This document shows positions 11,184 to 23,163 of a stretch of 64,000 nt of DNA, piece by piece. Origin of the DNA: Trifolium pratense (Eukaryota > Streptophyta > Magnoliopsida > Fabales > Fabaceae); contig NC_060061.1 in NCBI RefSeq assembly GCF_020283565.1, forward strand, positions 15,413,362-15,477,361, in the 5' to 3' direction. Position 1 is the first letter of the stretch. Every line of letters starts with the position of its first letter. The notes beneath the pieces are model-generated. The model searched no databases. It had not been told where the DNA came from and worked only from the letters and a program-made list of their open reading frames with translations. Made by a program: the position numbers and the translations under genes.

Positions 11184-11870
11184 TCATAAAATCTTATTTT
11201 GATTTAGTCATAAAAGAAACACGACGAGCCCGAACAAATTCGAAAAACTCAGGGAGAGAGCATTCTCCTCTTTCGAGGACAAGTTGTACCTTATTATCCA
11301 GCTGTACAGAACAACCATAAAAAGTTATGATATTTTGTCCAACCTTTTTAGCGTATGCTTCGATTTCATTCAACGCTTCTTTCTTGTTTGAAATCTCCTT
11401 TACTGCAACTTCACGAAACTGATATGTTGCTTCCCAAACGTTGTTGACAAGTTGCTCGCCTTTTTTAACTTCAAGACCCCTAATAGCTTGTAACATGTGG
11501 AGTTGACTTTTGACTCACAATTTCTGTTATGATTACTAAGTACGTGAATAGTTGACATGCACAATAGATCACAATAAAAGTGCATTCATGCATCTTTTTG
11601 CTTAAGTTTCTCACCGATTTAAACATACCAGCAAAAAATACAAAGACTGAAAGAACAACAGCAATAGTAATAGTTCCAATTTCGGCTACATTGTTATCAA
11701 GCATAAAGCCGGTTAGTATAATTGATATCAAGCATAAAGGGCAGAGTTTATGAATAGAGTAAAAATGTTCCAAATAAAGCGGCGTCTTAACCCTATAGCA
11801 ACGCCCACAAGAATAGCAGTAAAACTGAGCTGTATGGTGAGAGCAATCCATGGATAACAAGTAGTCATCT
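11184..11870 (-). pseudogene. IRE1-like receptor kinase fragment (membrane segment and kinase N-lobe)
   Basis: Two consecutive coding pieces on the minus strand. The upstream piece (from ATG 11851) has a hydrophobic segment, TITIAVVLSVFVFFAGMF, followed by basic residues, like a single transmembrane helix. The downstream piece (11496-11194) reads GLEVKKGEQLVNNVWEATY, then REVAVKEI with the beta-3 lysine, ITFYGCSVQ, and LVLERGECSLPEFF. These match the N-lobe of IRE1-type unfolded-protein-response kinases. The C-lobe is absent: the sequence stops shortly after and runs into repeats and the 800-bp MITE. I infer a truncated gene; expression of the N-terminal stub cannot be excluded. Confidence 0.55.
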
Positions 11871-12004
11871 TTGCTTCACAATAAAAGTGCATCCTTTTAA
11901 GCGGACTCTAGAAGCTAACATGGTTACTAGGTACATGAATAATTGACCTACACAATAGGTCACTTCACGAAACTGTTGATGGTTTATCATTTCAAGTTTG
12001 TCAG

Positions 12005-12230
12005 AATTATGTTTAAACACAAGGGCGATTATGTTTTATATTAAACAGATTTTCTTCAAAGATTTGAAGGCTTATATTTCTATAAATATATAGAGCTTAA
12101 TTCTCTGTTTCCAATTGGTGCGTCTTCTAACAGAGAATTAAGCTATATATTAAAGAAATATAAGCCTTCAAATCTTTGAGACAAATCTATTTAATATAAA
12201 ACATAATCTCTCTTGTTTTTAAACATAATT
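12005..12230. mobile_element. 226-bp near-perfect hairpin (foldback MITE)
   Basis: Two arms of about 100 bp each are reverse complements with few mismatches. The left arm starts AATTATGTTTAAACAC and the right arm ends TTTTTAAACATAATT. They meet around a loop of about 20 bases near 12110-12128 (CCAATTGGTGCGTC region). It has no frame and is compact enough to be a foldback MITE or a small-RNA hairpin source. Confidence 0.75.
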
Positions 12231-12639
12231 TCCGTGTGGTGCACATAAGTGTATAATTAGACCTAGTCCTAACAAGTATTATAAGTCTAATTTCTCCTAC
12301 GGTTTTAGTTTTGAAGGGGCTCTCCAACTTCATCGCCATGAGCGGACTATACAATAATCAGCTTAATTCATAAAAATAATCGTTAATTTATCAATTTAAC
12401 GACTTAATGTACTGGTACATTCGAATTATTCCAATGTACCCTAGAAGCTCTGTATATTTTATTGTTGGGTGGTTTTTTTTGTCAACCAATGACAACCATG
12501 TATTCCATCACGTCACCCTACTTTCTTCATATGAAATGGAAGATTGGTTGTTTCTTATTGGATGACCGTGTAAAATTATTTTACACCGTCGGTGCATCTC
12601 CTTTAAACTTCTTTTTTTAAAAATCTTTGGGCTTACTTG

Positions 12640-12960
12640 AGTAATTGAAATATTGGCCAATTTCTCGATGGACTAGTTTGATAGAGCCGAATTGGTTAAG
12701 GTCATGTTCAAGGCAGTTTTCTTTTTTAATTGATGGTGGTTGATGGTAATAGTGACCCGAGTTATGGTCAATGGTGGTTAAATTGGTTATCAGATGTGGA
12801 TGAAGTAGTGGTCATTGTCGGTGTTGGTAATTTTGGAAATTGGAGGTGGATGCAAGGTTGGTCAGAGTGGTGGTCATATTGATGATTGTAGTTGAATGGA
12901 GTGATCATCGGCGACATCAGAGTGGTGCTTGGCAGTGACGGTGGTAGTTTCATGTACTCA
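12640..12960. repeat. Duplicated block, GGTGGT-rich, paired with 24480-24730
   Basis: GATGGACTAGTTTGATAGAG, then GTCATGTTCAAGG and many TGGTGGT/GGTCAT words. The same order of phrases recurs at 24480-24730 (ATGGACTAGTCTGATAGAG, GTCATGTTCAAGG). This marks a segmental duplication around the F-box/PR-1 cluster. Not coding as far as I can see. Confidence 0.65.
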
Positions 12961-13240
12961 TAGTAGTAGTAAGAGTGTTAGTTGGAATACAATTTTTAAC
13001 TAGAGAGACATAATATGATAAATTTGAAGATTAACTTATCATTGTCTTGTGAAAGTGAGAATGACAAAAATTGGCATAAGACATTGCAAACCTGAAGGTG
13101 ATTGTGAAAATGATTCCAAAAGCATACATACAGATACTTTAAGCAATAAAAATGGTAATTAATGACTCACTTTCCTTGAGGGTTGGGTAATAAATATCAA
13201 TTATAAAATTGTATCAGAAACATGGAAAACCACAATCCTT
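12961..13240. other. Spacer without recognisable gene
   Basis: AT-rich sequence between the GGTGGT block and the F-box copy A region. No conserved motif or long frame seen. Confidence 0.5.
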
Positions 13241-14041
13241 AACATCGAAACCAAAGAAAATTTATGAATATCTAGTGGAGTAACAACTAAATGATTCATC
13301 TAGGCTCCAAAAACAAAAAACAAACCCGTTCATACAAAGACATGCACCAATACAACGAAACTAGTACAAGGTTCGTACATAACTAAATGGCGAAGACACA
13401 TACTCTAAGCAGGTTGGTCCATGAGTATATTGGAAATAGCTTTAAATCAGAGACTATCAGATAAAATAATCGCGTTGATCACAAAAAGACTTCATGTGAT
13501 TGATCAGTTCCATGTCAAATCGTACAACACAATCAACATAGTCAGGCATTCAACAAACTGATATTTTCAGTCAGTTATCCAAAAACAAAGGTTGACACAG
13601 AAGAGTAGCAGTTATGTTGACTCTTCTCATCTATATCCTCCATTGATGATCTATCTAAAGTCCAAGAACTAACAGTATCAATAGTCAAAGCAAAATTTAT
13701 CAATTCAAAAAACTTAATTAGAGTTAAAATAAAGGAAACATAAACAATAATTGAATATGAAAGATACTCAATCTCATAAAATAAAATAAAGGAAACACTC
13801 TAGACTGTAGGCATATTTCAAAAGTATCACACAACTAAAACAAGAGAAACTTTAATTTTTGTTCACTCTAGAGTGCCTAAGTTATGAATGAAGGCCACAA
13901 AATTGTGGCCTCTTTGTGGGTTTGAAGTTTCATTTGCTTCCTATTTTTAATCGATAGTCCTCTTCAAGAATAAGTCACTGACTAAATAAATGTCATATCA
14001 ATTAAAGCAAATCACAAGATAAAGTATAAAGAATAATGTAC

Positions 14042-15240
14042 CACAGTTTTGAGGTCGATTTCAACCCACTGCACAATTTGATGTGGACTCCTGTAATCGG
14101 TGATGTCAATTTCTCTAGATGGTGAGTTTTGAAATAAGATGTCTACTATCCCCTCAGGTATGGTGAAAAACGGTTCAGCACTTGCTTCAGGCCTCTTGTG
14201 AATTTCTTTATGTGACTTGTTCTTAAACATGGCCAATTCCGATATAAGATGTAATCGAAAAGGGAGTGATTTCAGTTTTACTTTCAGTGTCTTCAAGTTA
14301 CACAACAATGAAGGGAGTTTAACGTTGAATAAATCAGGAACTAAGGATAGAATCTGAGCAATTAGGGAGAATTATGATTAGTTTGATGCAAGCCAGTTGA
14401 TTTTTGACAAATTTTTAAATGAAATAAATAAGCATCCTAATAAGAAAGTAAAGAAACCTCAAAACATGGCAAGTTAAGGTACCTGAAGAGTACTTGCAGT
14501 GACTGTCAATGATTTTATATTATCAAGTTCCTGCAGCCAGTTGAATAGAATCAAAGAAAACTCCTCAAATCTTGTAGATATGTCTGCATCAATCTTTACT
14601 TGTTTGACTGAAGAAAGACTGCTTCCACTCAGTCTCTGATAAGGAATACCATCAAAAGTAATGGTATAAAGACTTGGAGCAGATAGCTCGATTTTGGTAA
14701 AGTCAGGTGAATTATAAGACATGATTAAATTGACAAGGGTTGCACTTGATATTCTTAGAATTGGGGCATCCATTACAGTACAACTAGAAATGATCAAATT
14801 ATTTAAGCTGTTAAATGATGAAAAGGGTTCGGCATGATCAGCATTGTCACTAGCACAAAATGTGAAATAAGTTAGATCCAAGCTAGTCAATGCTGGCAAA
14901 TTCAGATATTTTGGAAATAATGTTCTTTTCCCATTAATATAAAGACCTTTAGGGTAAACATAAAGCTTAAGAGACGTAAGAGCCTGGCATGAAGAAATGC
15001 GAGGAAAAATGATACTACTACCACCTTTAACACGGATTCCTAATTGCTTGAGTTGGGTATTATGGGAACAAGCATAGTTTACAATCTCTTTGAGAGTCCG
15101 TTGAGGCTCAAAACTGCACATACGCTCAAAATCGAGAGTGTGCAGTGAAGGTGTGGTATCACGAAGATTCAAAATCTTAGTCACAAATATGGCTAATTTT
15201 TTTGCATTGGAGAATTCTGAGGAATGCAATATAAGGGTAG
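14042..15240 (-). pseudogene. F-box/LRR/FBD gene copy A, F-box deleted
   Basis: Close relative of the gene at 20870-22263. Exon 1 (15240-14483) starts in the middle of the protein (LHSSEF..) and keeps the LRR-like part (EPQRTLKEIVNYACSHNTQL, SSCQALTSLKL, NLPALTSLDL, LSAPSLYTITF). Exon 2 (14353-14042) keeps the FBD part (LKTLKVKLKSLP, IPEGIVDILFQNSPSREI). The F-box segment and start codon are gone: homology to the intact copy stops abruptly near 15242 and resumes in the 5' leader region. Splice sites GT at 14482 and AG at 14354-14355 remain. It would lack SCF binding even if expressed. Confidence 0.85.
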
Positions 15241-15559
15241 GAATACATTACAACTCAGATAACTACTGGTACCTACACAAGCATAAAAGGGAAAAACAAT
15301 GTGGAATCATTTTCTGCAATATTATACAACGGATCAGGAATTTGAGTTACAATTACAAAGAGAATCAAATCTACGGCGAGCTTTCAAATCTCATCAAAGT
15401 CATACTAGATTGCAATTGGGAAAATGGATAGGAACGGTGGAAAGAGGTGCTAGATTACATACTTTGAAATTGCCGATTTACACATCCAAGCAAACACTTC
15501 GCTCTATTTCGTACGGGATAGAAACGGTGAAGTGAGGTGAGGTCTACAAACAGTGGTTC

Positions 15560-16100
15560 ATAGAACCAGTTTTCTAGGGTTCCAACAAAATGCATTAGTT
15601 TAGAGACTAAACTATTTGACCAACAAAAAGGAAGAATTACCAACAATTGATTGGTCCATTTGCTGCCACATCATATCAAAATATGTCATGTATGCATAAT
15701 TTTAAGTGTTTGAGTCCAATTTCAGAAATTGAAAAAAATGAGAGGCCAAAATTGGGAAATTTAAAATGTGGGGACCAAAATTCAGAAATCGACAAATAAG
15801 GGGATCAAAACTGCAATTAAACCATTTGGTTTCGTTTTCTTTGGTGAATCAAACCATGACCACTAATTTGACAAGCAATTCTTATAAATATTTTGCACAA
15901 AGACTCTAGGAAGCATGCATATTTCAAAATAATCAAGAAATTAAAACAAAGGAAACTCAAAATGAATTAAAAGGAACAATAGAGTTCCTAAATTATGCTT
16001 TTATTTATAAATCAGTCTAACACAAGTCAAAATATTCTAGACAAAATTTAGAAACCAAAAAAAAAAAAGCATCTTAACAAGAAAGTAAAATTAAAGCCTC
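15560..16100. other. Spacer between F-box copies
   Basis: No gene. 15715-15830 contains repeated phrases of the GGGGACCAAAATTCAGAAAT type, common in plant retroelement-derived DNA. The rest resembles the 3' flank of the F-box copies. Confidence 0.45.
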
Positions 16101-16104
16101 AAAA

Positions 16105-16926
16105 CATGTCAAGTTAAGGTACATGAAGAGTACTGGCAGAGTGTCAATAACTGTACACTATCAAGATCTAGCAGAAAGCGTAATAAGCATAAAGAGCAAT
16201 TCTCATGACTTGGAAAAGCATTGATGTTTACTTGTTTAACAGAAGAAACACCGATACCACAGTTAATATGAAGGAGTGCCAGTAAATGTAAATGTACAAA
16301 GACTGGGAGCAGATAACTGAAGTTTGGAAATGAGTATGGAACTATCATGCACGGTTAAATTGATACGCATCACATTTGGTATGCTAAGGACTCGTGTTCA
16401 CCATTCATTACAATTGCGAAGGATCAAACTAGTTAAACTTTTAAATCCCAAAAAGGGATTAATCGGGCCATCGTCACTAGCCAGAAAGGAAAAATATTCT
16501 AGGTGCAACAAATAGGTTCAGTGATGGTAGAGTGATGAAGAAATGCAAGGCAAGAATGTCATACATTTGACATCAATTCCTAAATGATGGAGCTTGACAT
16601 TATGGGATAAAACTTAGTTTGCAACCCTTTTAAATAGGCGAGATCCAATGCTACCATTGCGCTTAAGATTGAAAGCATGAAGTGTAGTTGAGGCATCATG
16701 AAGACACAAATATTGTCAAAACACAAGTTTAAGGGTGGGAATATTTTTTCAAAGATGTTTCCATTATGTGGATAAAACACAAGTTTGAACGAATGTGTGG
16801 TATTTAAAATGACAAAATGTGAATGAGAACACCGTCAGGTAATTCACTCAATCTGTCTTCATTATCATCATGCCTTAGTCTCTTAATCTTTGGTGAAATC
16901 ATTACCTCATTTGCTGAAGTAGACAT
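16105..16926 (-). pseudogene. F-box/LRR gene copy C, degenerate
   Basis: Starts with a good ATG at 16926 (MSTSANEVMISPKIKRLRHD) and the beginning of an F-box (DRLSELPDGVLIHILSF), followed at once by a stop. The rest is alignable only in pieces to the intact copy, in shifting frames, down to the exon-1 donor region near 16105-16140. A third member of the local F-box family, clearly dead. Confidence 0.75.
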
Positions 16927-17159
16927 TCATTATTCAAATACAAGTACCTAAACAAACATAAAACAGAATAAGTGTTAGAACAACAACTAGTAACAGAAAG
17001 AGTAAAAGAAAATGCAAATCACAAACAATGAACAAGGTCGTTGGTTATGCAGACTACAAAGCAACTATAGTTCTTTATCATTACTTGAATGATGAAGTAC
17101 GGTTTTCAATGTTACAAGTCATAAATTTATTTACATGCAAGCTATGTGATACTTTTACT

Positions 17160-18640
17160 AGTACTATGTGATACTTTTTCTCCACAAGAAACTTTCCCCA
17201 GTTGTATGGTCTATATTTTGAAGGGATTTCATCGTTTAACAACTCCTCCAAAGGCTTGACTTCAGTGTCATGTGCAGGAAAGTAAAAAGAAAGGTATTGA
17301 AAACCTTTCTTTCTCAGAGTTTACCATCACTCTCAATCTCATAGGCATCATTGCTCCAAACCTGCACCAACAAAATAATTCCATTAATCAAATACAAACA
17401 TATATCTACTAGTTAACAGTTTAATAGTCTCCGTTACACTGACATCTAATGGGAGACCTCTATATATTACACTGCCATATCTTCAATTTTAAAATATAGT
17501 TATAATAGTGGAGTGACATGTCATGTCAAAATAATATATGATCATTGAATGTCCGTGTAAAATTGGTTTACACTAACAATATCTTTTAAATCCTCTAAGA
17601 CAAACAATTCATAAAAGTGGCAAATAACAAACATAGTATGTATTAGGCCTAAAGTACCTGAATGATAGCACCAACGTTGATAATATAAGCATCCTGGGTA
17701 GGTTTCACAAGAACCCACTGTTGATCTGTTTTACGCTTCACTTCAAGACCTTCAACCTCATCTTGGGCAAGAATAGTTACGGCACCAGCATCTTTGTTCC
17801 GTCCAACGCCAAGAGCTAGTTGAGGGTAAGGGCATGGAGGATAGTGATCGAATCTAATGATGCTAGTTTGATCCTTAAAGAATTCTTCAAACTTTGCTTC
17901 AACACCTAAGCTCAAAGTTACAAGTTCCAGCAACTTATACGCCAACTTTTCCATCTCCTCAATATACTCTTGCATTATAATCCTGCTCAAGATGCAACCT
18001 ATGTTTTAAAAACTAAATCAAACCGATTAGTTTAACCGGTTGAACTGGGACCGACAATTTTTTTAACATTGGTCCACCTACACACTTTTTAGGTCATATC
18101 ACATACTCTTCAACACACTTCACTCAGGTACATGACACCTGGAGCTCGTGACGAGATTGAGCGATCCAATAACAAATAATCCAAAGGATTTAAGATAGAC
18201 AAGTAGATTAAGATATTATCTTAGAATTTAGATTGAATCTAATTCAGAGCCAAGAATCCAACTCATACGGTATTGAACATTCACGACTTATAAACAATAT
18301 TTCTGTCATATATCAAATCCAATACAACAATCAATCAATAATTAGTATGGAATGAAGATAAATGAAGTACCTGAAGTTTGAAGAGTATTGAGGTGATGGA
18401 TTAGACCATTGAGTGAGTCGATCATCATGTTCATCAGAAGTCAGAGGAACCAAAGTAGGACCTTTACATTGAAAATCAAGCAGTTCTTTCCAGTCTCTAA
18501 TTTTTTGGTGTGTTCTGAATCATAATAACCACTTGGATTGATCTCATCTTTTTCAATATTTCAACCTTCTTCTACTCACTCTGAGCAAAAACCAGTCTAG
18601 AAGCTTCCTCAAGTCTCTGTCTAAGACTTAAAGGGACTCT
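17160..18640 (-). pseudogene. 2-oxoglutarate/Fe(II)-dependent oxygenase pseudogene
   Basis: Pieces of a plant soluble 2-ODD in exon order: about 18640-18370 (RLEEASRLVFAQS, YDSEHTK, LVPLTSDEHDDRLTQW, frame-shifted), 17990-17660 (YIEEMEKLAYKLLELVTLSL, FDHYPPCPYPQLALGVG, GAVTILAQDEVEGLEV, AYIINVGAIIQV) and 17361-17165 (VWSNDAY, EKERFSIPFF, then FPAHDTEVKPLEEL-like sequence split by shifts). The iron-binding HxD is damaged: the expected His in GRHKD reads Asn (GRNKD). The second His segment after VWSNDAYE is deleted. Frameshifts plus lost metal ligands make it non-functional. The substrate is unknown. Confidence 0.85.
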
Positions 18641-18649
18641 GAAAATTTG

Positions 18650-19170
18650 TACACAAGTTATATCCTATAAAATTATAGGTCTTCAGACACAGTTTTCCGA
18701 ATAATATAACTTTCACCATAGGTAGCAATCCTTTTATAGCTGACGTGTAATGTGTAATGAGACCGGTGCACAAAACAGTTTCACAGTTGCATAAATTTTG
18801 GCATGATTTGCAGAGCACCGATCAATGATGGTTAAAGGGTGGCAATTTAATCAAGGGATTCACTTGTATGTGTCATAGGGACACAATGATGGTTTTTGTC
18901 CGGTCTGGAACATTATTAACTTTAGAAATGAAAACAGCCCCATAAAAAATTTGTTTACTTAATTATTATTTTAAATAAATTGATACGAAATGGTAATTAT
19001 TCTGGAATTCCTTCTGGTGGATAAAAGAGCATTAGCTAATAAGCTAGCAACTCTTTAAACGCAAGTGAAAGTGGTTATTGAATTGAGAAATTGGAACTAA
19101 TTTATATCGAAGTTAGAAAATGAATACTTTGGCTTATCTGCACATCATGTTCATAATTAAAAAGAAAACA
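18650..19170. other. Spacer, no gene recognised
   Basis: AT-rich DNA between the oxygenase pseudogene and the PR-1 pseudogene. No motif found. Confidence 0.5.
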
Positions 19171-19269
19171 TAGATACACAGCATTTTGGAGCACTAAAAT
19201 TAACAATGTGGCCCAACAATTGGAGCACTAAAATTGATATACCAATTCTAAAGTACATAAAGTATCAGT

Positions 19270-19800
19270 ACTTGATTTGTCAAAAAGGACGACACATATA
19301 GAGATTATTCAAAAACTTACCAAAAATAACAATGAAATATAATTTCATTTTGTATTGCATGACATTATAATGCCATGATAAATACCTAACCAAATATATA
19401 AAAGTGGCAAACCACCATCCATTAGTGCATTGTACCCTTGCACACCCTAAACGACCAGAGTTACGCGAAACAACTTGAGCATAATGCAAGCATTGTCCTC
19501 TATTAATGCATTAATTAATGTTATAATCATGTATTGTTCCTCATTAACCCACAAATTTACTGCAGCAACGCCAGTGAATGTAACACTAGATCCTTTGGCA
19601 AGATTCTCACCATAAGGTCCAGTTGAGTGAGTCAAATTACAATCATTGATTTCTTGAATTTGCATAGTTCAAAGCATAGGGAGCAACTGTGTTGTCCCAA
19701 GTAATGTTTGCAACACCAACTTGCGCACGTGCGGTGTTGTGGGAATTGAGATAACGTTGAGGTGAGTTTTGAGCATTGGAGAATGATAACCAAATGGGAA
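19270..19800 (-). pseudogene. PR-1 (CAP family) pseudogene
   Basis: Degenerate copy of the PR-1 gene at 37129-37620. Segments [56 protein letters not shown] and [13 protein letters not shown] are all there but in different frames. The signal peptide has been replaced by unrelated sequence above about 19800, and the C-terminal CNY..PY tail is lost. The 3' flank (19170-19260, with GGAGCACTAAAATT repeated) also matches the flank of the intact gene, so a whole segment was duplicated. Confidence 0.88.
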
Positions 19801-20869
19801 AGTATTTTAAAAAAGCCCTCCAAAATCATCCCCAAGTTCACTGAGTTACCCCAACTTGAGTTATTGGGAGAAGCTTTAGTGCTAATAAAAATCACAGCTA
19901 TAGTTTTTTATTTCAGCCCCTCACATTCCATCAGAAACAATATCATATCAAGAAAATATGAATAAATGCAGGGTTCAACATTAGTACGAGTGAGATCAAC
20001 AAAAAACATGAGTTGTCAAGATCAGAAAACAGAATATATAAAAAACCAAAGAAATGATCGATAAAAATATCTAGTAACAACTAAATGATTCATTTAGGCT
20101 TCCAAAAACAAAACAACACACCTGTTCATACAGAGACAGACCAATACAACGGGACTAGTATATAATTAAATGGCCAACGGGACTAGTATATAATTAAATT
20201 GGAGACTATCAGATGGAACAATCTCGCCAATCTCAAAAAGAATTCATCTGAATGATCAGTTGCATGTCAAATCGTCCAAGGTCAGTATAGTCAGCACTCG
20301 GCAAACTGATATATTCAGTCACTTATCTGATATCTAATCTCCCAGGGCATACTTTGAACTAAAATCCAAAAGAAAGGTTGACACAGAAGGCATTGTAACT
20401 TGTAAGGCAATACTGTTTTTGTTTTTTGATGTGCACTCTTCAAAGCCCATTATCTTTGAGGTTGGGTGTTGTGTTGACTCTTCTCAACTATATCTTCAAT
20501 TGATGATGTATCAAAAGCCTAACAAGTAACAGTATCAAAGCAAAATCTATCAACTCAAAAAACTTTACAAGAGCTAAAACAAAGGAAACATAAACAACAA
20601 TTGAATATGAAAGGTACTGAATATCATAAGATGTTTTCCAAAAACACTCTAGGCAGTAGGCATATTATGAATAGTATCACACAACTAAAACAAAGTTAAC
20701 TTTATTTTTCGTTTAAGAAAATGGGGGTTTGTAGTTTCATTTGTTTCCAATTTTAATGGATAGTCCTTCTCTTTCACAATAAGTCATTGACTAAACAAAT
20801 GACGTATCAACGAAAGCAAATCACAAGATCAACTACAATGAATAATGTACCTTAGTTTGGAGGTCCATT

Positions 20870-22263
20870 TCAACCGACTGGATAATTTCCTGCGGACTCC
20901 TTACTCATGTAATGGATGATGCCAACTTCTGCAGATGGTGAGTTTTGAAGCAAGAAGTCTACTATCCCCTCAGGTATGATTACATATGGTTCATCTGCTT
21001 CTTTGAGACGTATCTTGTGAGCTTCTTTACGCGACTTGTATTTATACACAACTTCTTTCCTTATATAAGATGATAATCCATGAGGGTGTGGTTTCAGTTT
21101 TACTTTCAGTGACTTCAAGTGATGCAAGGAAGGGAGTTTAATGTTGAATAAATCAGGAACTAAGGAAAGAATCTACGCAATTAGGGAGAATTAAGATTAG
21201 TTTGATGCAAGCCACTTGATTTTTGACAAAATTTGGAAAGAAAAAAAAAACAGTATCTTAAGAAGAAAGTAAACATGAAACCTCGAAACATGGCAAGTTC
21301 AAGTACCTGAAGAATGCCTGCAGTGACTGTCAATGATTTTATATTATCCAGGTCTTGCAGCCAGCTTAATAGAATCAAATGAGGCTCCCCAATTCTTATA
21401 AATATGTCTTCATCAATATTTACTTGTTTAACTGAAGAAAGACTGCTTCCATACAGTCTCTGACTAGGAGTACCATAAAAAGTAATGGTATCAAGACTTG
21501 GAGCGGATAGCTCGATTTTGGTAAAGTCAGATGAGCTATTACCACACATAGTTAAATGTACAATGGTCGCACTTGATATGGTTAGAATTGAAGCATCCCT
21601 TACGCTACATCTAGAAATGATCAAATTATTCAGTCTGCTAAAGGATGAAAATGGTTCGGCATTATCAGCATTGTCATTTGCGCAAAAGGCAAAATTAGAT
21701 AGATCCAAGCTAGTCAATGCTGGAAAATTCAGGTGTTTTGGAAATAATGTTCTTTCACAATTAGATACACCTTTACCATAAACAGCGAGCTTAAGAGATG
21801 TAAGAGCCTGACATGAAGAAATGCGAGGCAAAATGATACCAATATCACCTTTAACGGAGATTCCTAATCGTTTGAGCTGGGTATTATGGGAACAAGCATA
21901 GTTCACAATCTCTTTGAGAGTCCGTTGAGGCTCAAAACTGGCTATACGCTTAAAATTGAGAGCGTGCAGTGCAGTTGAGGTATCACGAAGAGTCAAAATC
22001 TTAGTCACAAACATGCCTAATTTCTTTGCGGTTCTAAATTCAGAGGAATGCAATTTAAGGGTAGGAATATATTTCCAAAGATTCTTCCATCTTGGGGACA
22101 AAATGCAAGTTTGAACGGCGTGTTTGGAATTCAAAAATGACAAAATATGAAGGAGAACACAATCGGGTAAGTCACTGAGTCTATCTTCTTCATTATCATT
22201 ATCATCATGCTTTGCTCTCTTGGTGTTGGGTGGAATCATTATATCATGCGCTAAATTAAACAT
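20870..22263 (-). CDS. F-box/LRR/FBD-domain protein
   Basis: Two exons, 22263-21307 and 21172-20870, GT-AG, phase 0, 419 residues. The frame extends one codon upstream to a TTG, so I take the ATG at 22263. The N-terminal F-box, about residues 27-70 (DRLSDLPDCVLLHILSFLNS, CILSPRWKNLWKYIP), would bind SKP1/ASK in an SCF ubiquitin ligase. Then come LRR-type repeats (SSCQALTSLKL, NFPALTSLDLSNF, RLNNLIISRCSV, LSAPSLDTITF) and an FBD-like end (IPEGIVDFLLQNSPSAEVGI). The target is unknown. Compared with copy A, a small insertion near 20905 shifts the last codons (stop at 20870), so the extreme C-terminus is novel and a possible exon 3 is lost. The family is large and fast-evolving in legumes. Confidence 0.82.
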
Positions 22264-22309
22264 CAATATTGAGACTACAAGTACCTAAGAAAAACATTAT
22301 GGAAACATT

Positions 22310-22735
22310 TTCAGCAATATAACGGAACACGAATTTGAGAACAAATAAATAAAATCTGAGTAAAGTGGAAAATGAAAAGTTGAGAAAATACCTTGAAATT
22401 GAAATGAACGATTTACACGTACGAGGAGTGGAAAAGAACGGTAGAGTAAGGTTTACAGAGATTCGGGGTCATACAACCAGTTTTGTATTTCTAGGGTTCT
22501 TATTTGTTTTGCTCGGAACACGAATATAACGGAACACGAATTTGAGAAAACAAATAAATAAAATCTGAGTAAAGTGGTGGGTAGATTTAGATTACAATTG
22601 GAAAATGAAAAGTTGAGAAAATACCTTGAAATTGAAATGAACGATTTACACGTCCGAGGAGTGGAAATGAACGAGAGAGTTGGGGTCATACAACCAGTTT
22701 TGTATTTCTAGGGTTCTTATTTGATTTGCTCGAAG
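22310..22735. repeat. Tandem duplication (~215 bp) upstream of the F-box gene
   Basis: The phrases AACGGAACACGAATTTGAGA, GAAATTGAAATGAACGATTT and CATACAACCAGTTTTGTATT each occur twice about 215 bases apart. The block is the 5' leader and proximal promoter of the F-box gene, so the duplication may double its transcription start region. Confidence 0.8.
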
Positions 22736-22739
22736 GGAA

Positions 22740-23140
22740 ATTGTGTTATGGTTCCAGACATAAGATAAAAGTTATTTTTTATATTTATTGAATTAGTTAA
22801 ATGGTCGCACATTTTAGGTTTTATAATGGTCCCTTAAAAGAAAAAAACCTCCGGATTGGTCCCTTAAAGATATCCGTTAGTCAAAAAGGTCTTTTCCGTT
22901 AAACTTTAACCCCAAATGTATAAGATGAACTAACACTGTAAATGGTCCATCATAGACCTCATTAAATTTTTTAATTATAACCATTTGATCTTTTTCTTAA
23001 AATCTAAACCTTTGGATCTTGCAAATCTATAACATCTAATAATGGACCACCAACACTAGATTTGTTTTACTTTTCTTCATCTTCTTCCCCTTGTCCTTCT
23101 TCATCTTCATCACCATATTCATAAAAACATAGAATTTTTT
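22740..23140. other. Spacer with degenerate repeat phrases
   Basis: 22830-22910 has two GGTCCCTTAAA words and a CCGTTA pair of the kind seen at ends of old plant retroelements. No gene. Confidence 0.4.
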
Positions 23141-23163
23141 CTTCAAGTTCATGAAAATCACCA

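Noticed and set aside
11400..11585. Separate 61-residue frame between the IRE1-like pieces
   Set aside because: Overlaps the kinase N-lobe in another frame and crosses its likely intron.
12768..12953. 61-residue Pro/Thr/His-rich frame
   Set aside because: Product of the GGTGGT repeat on the other strand; not conserved as a frame in the paired block at 24480.
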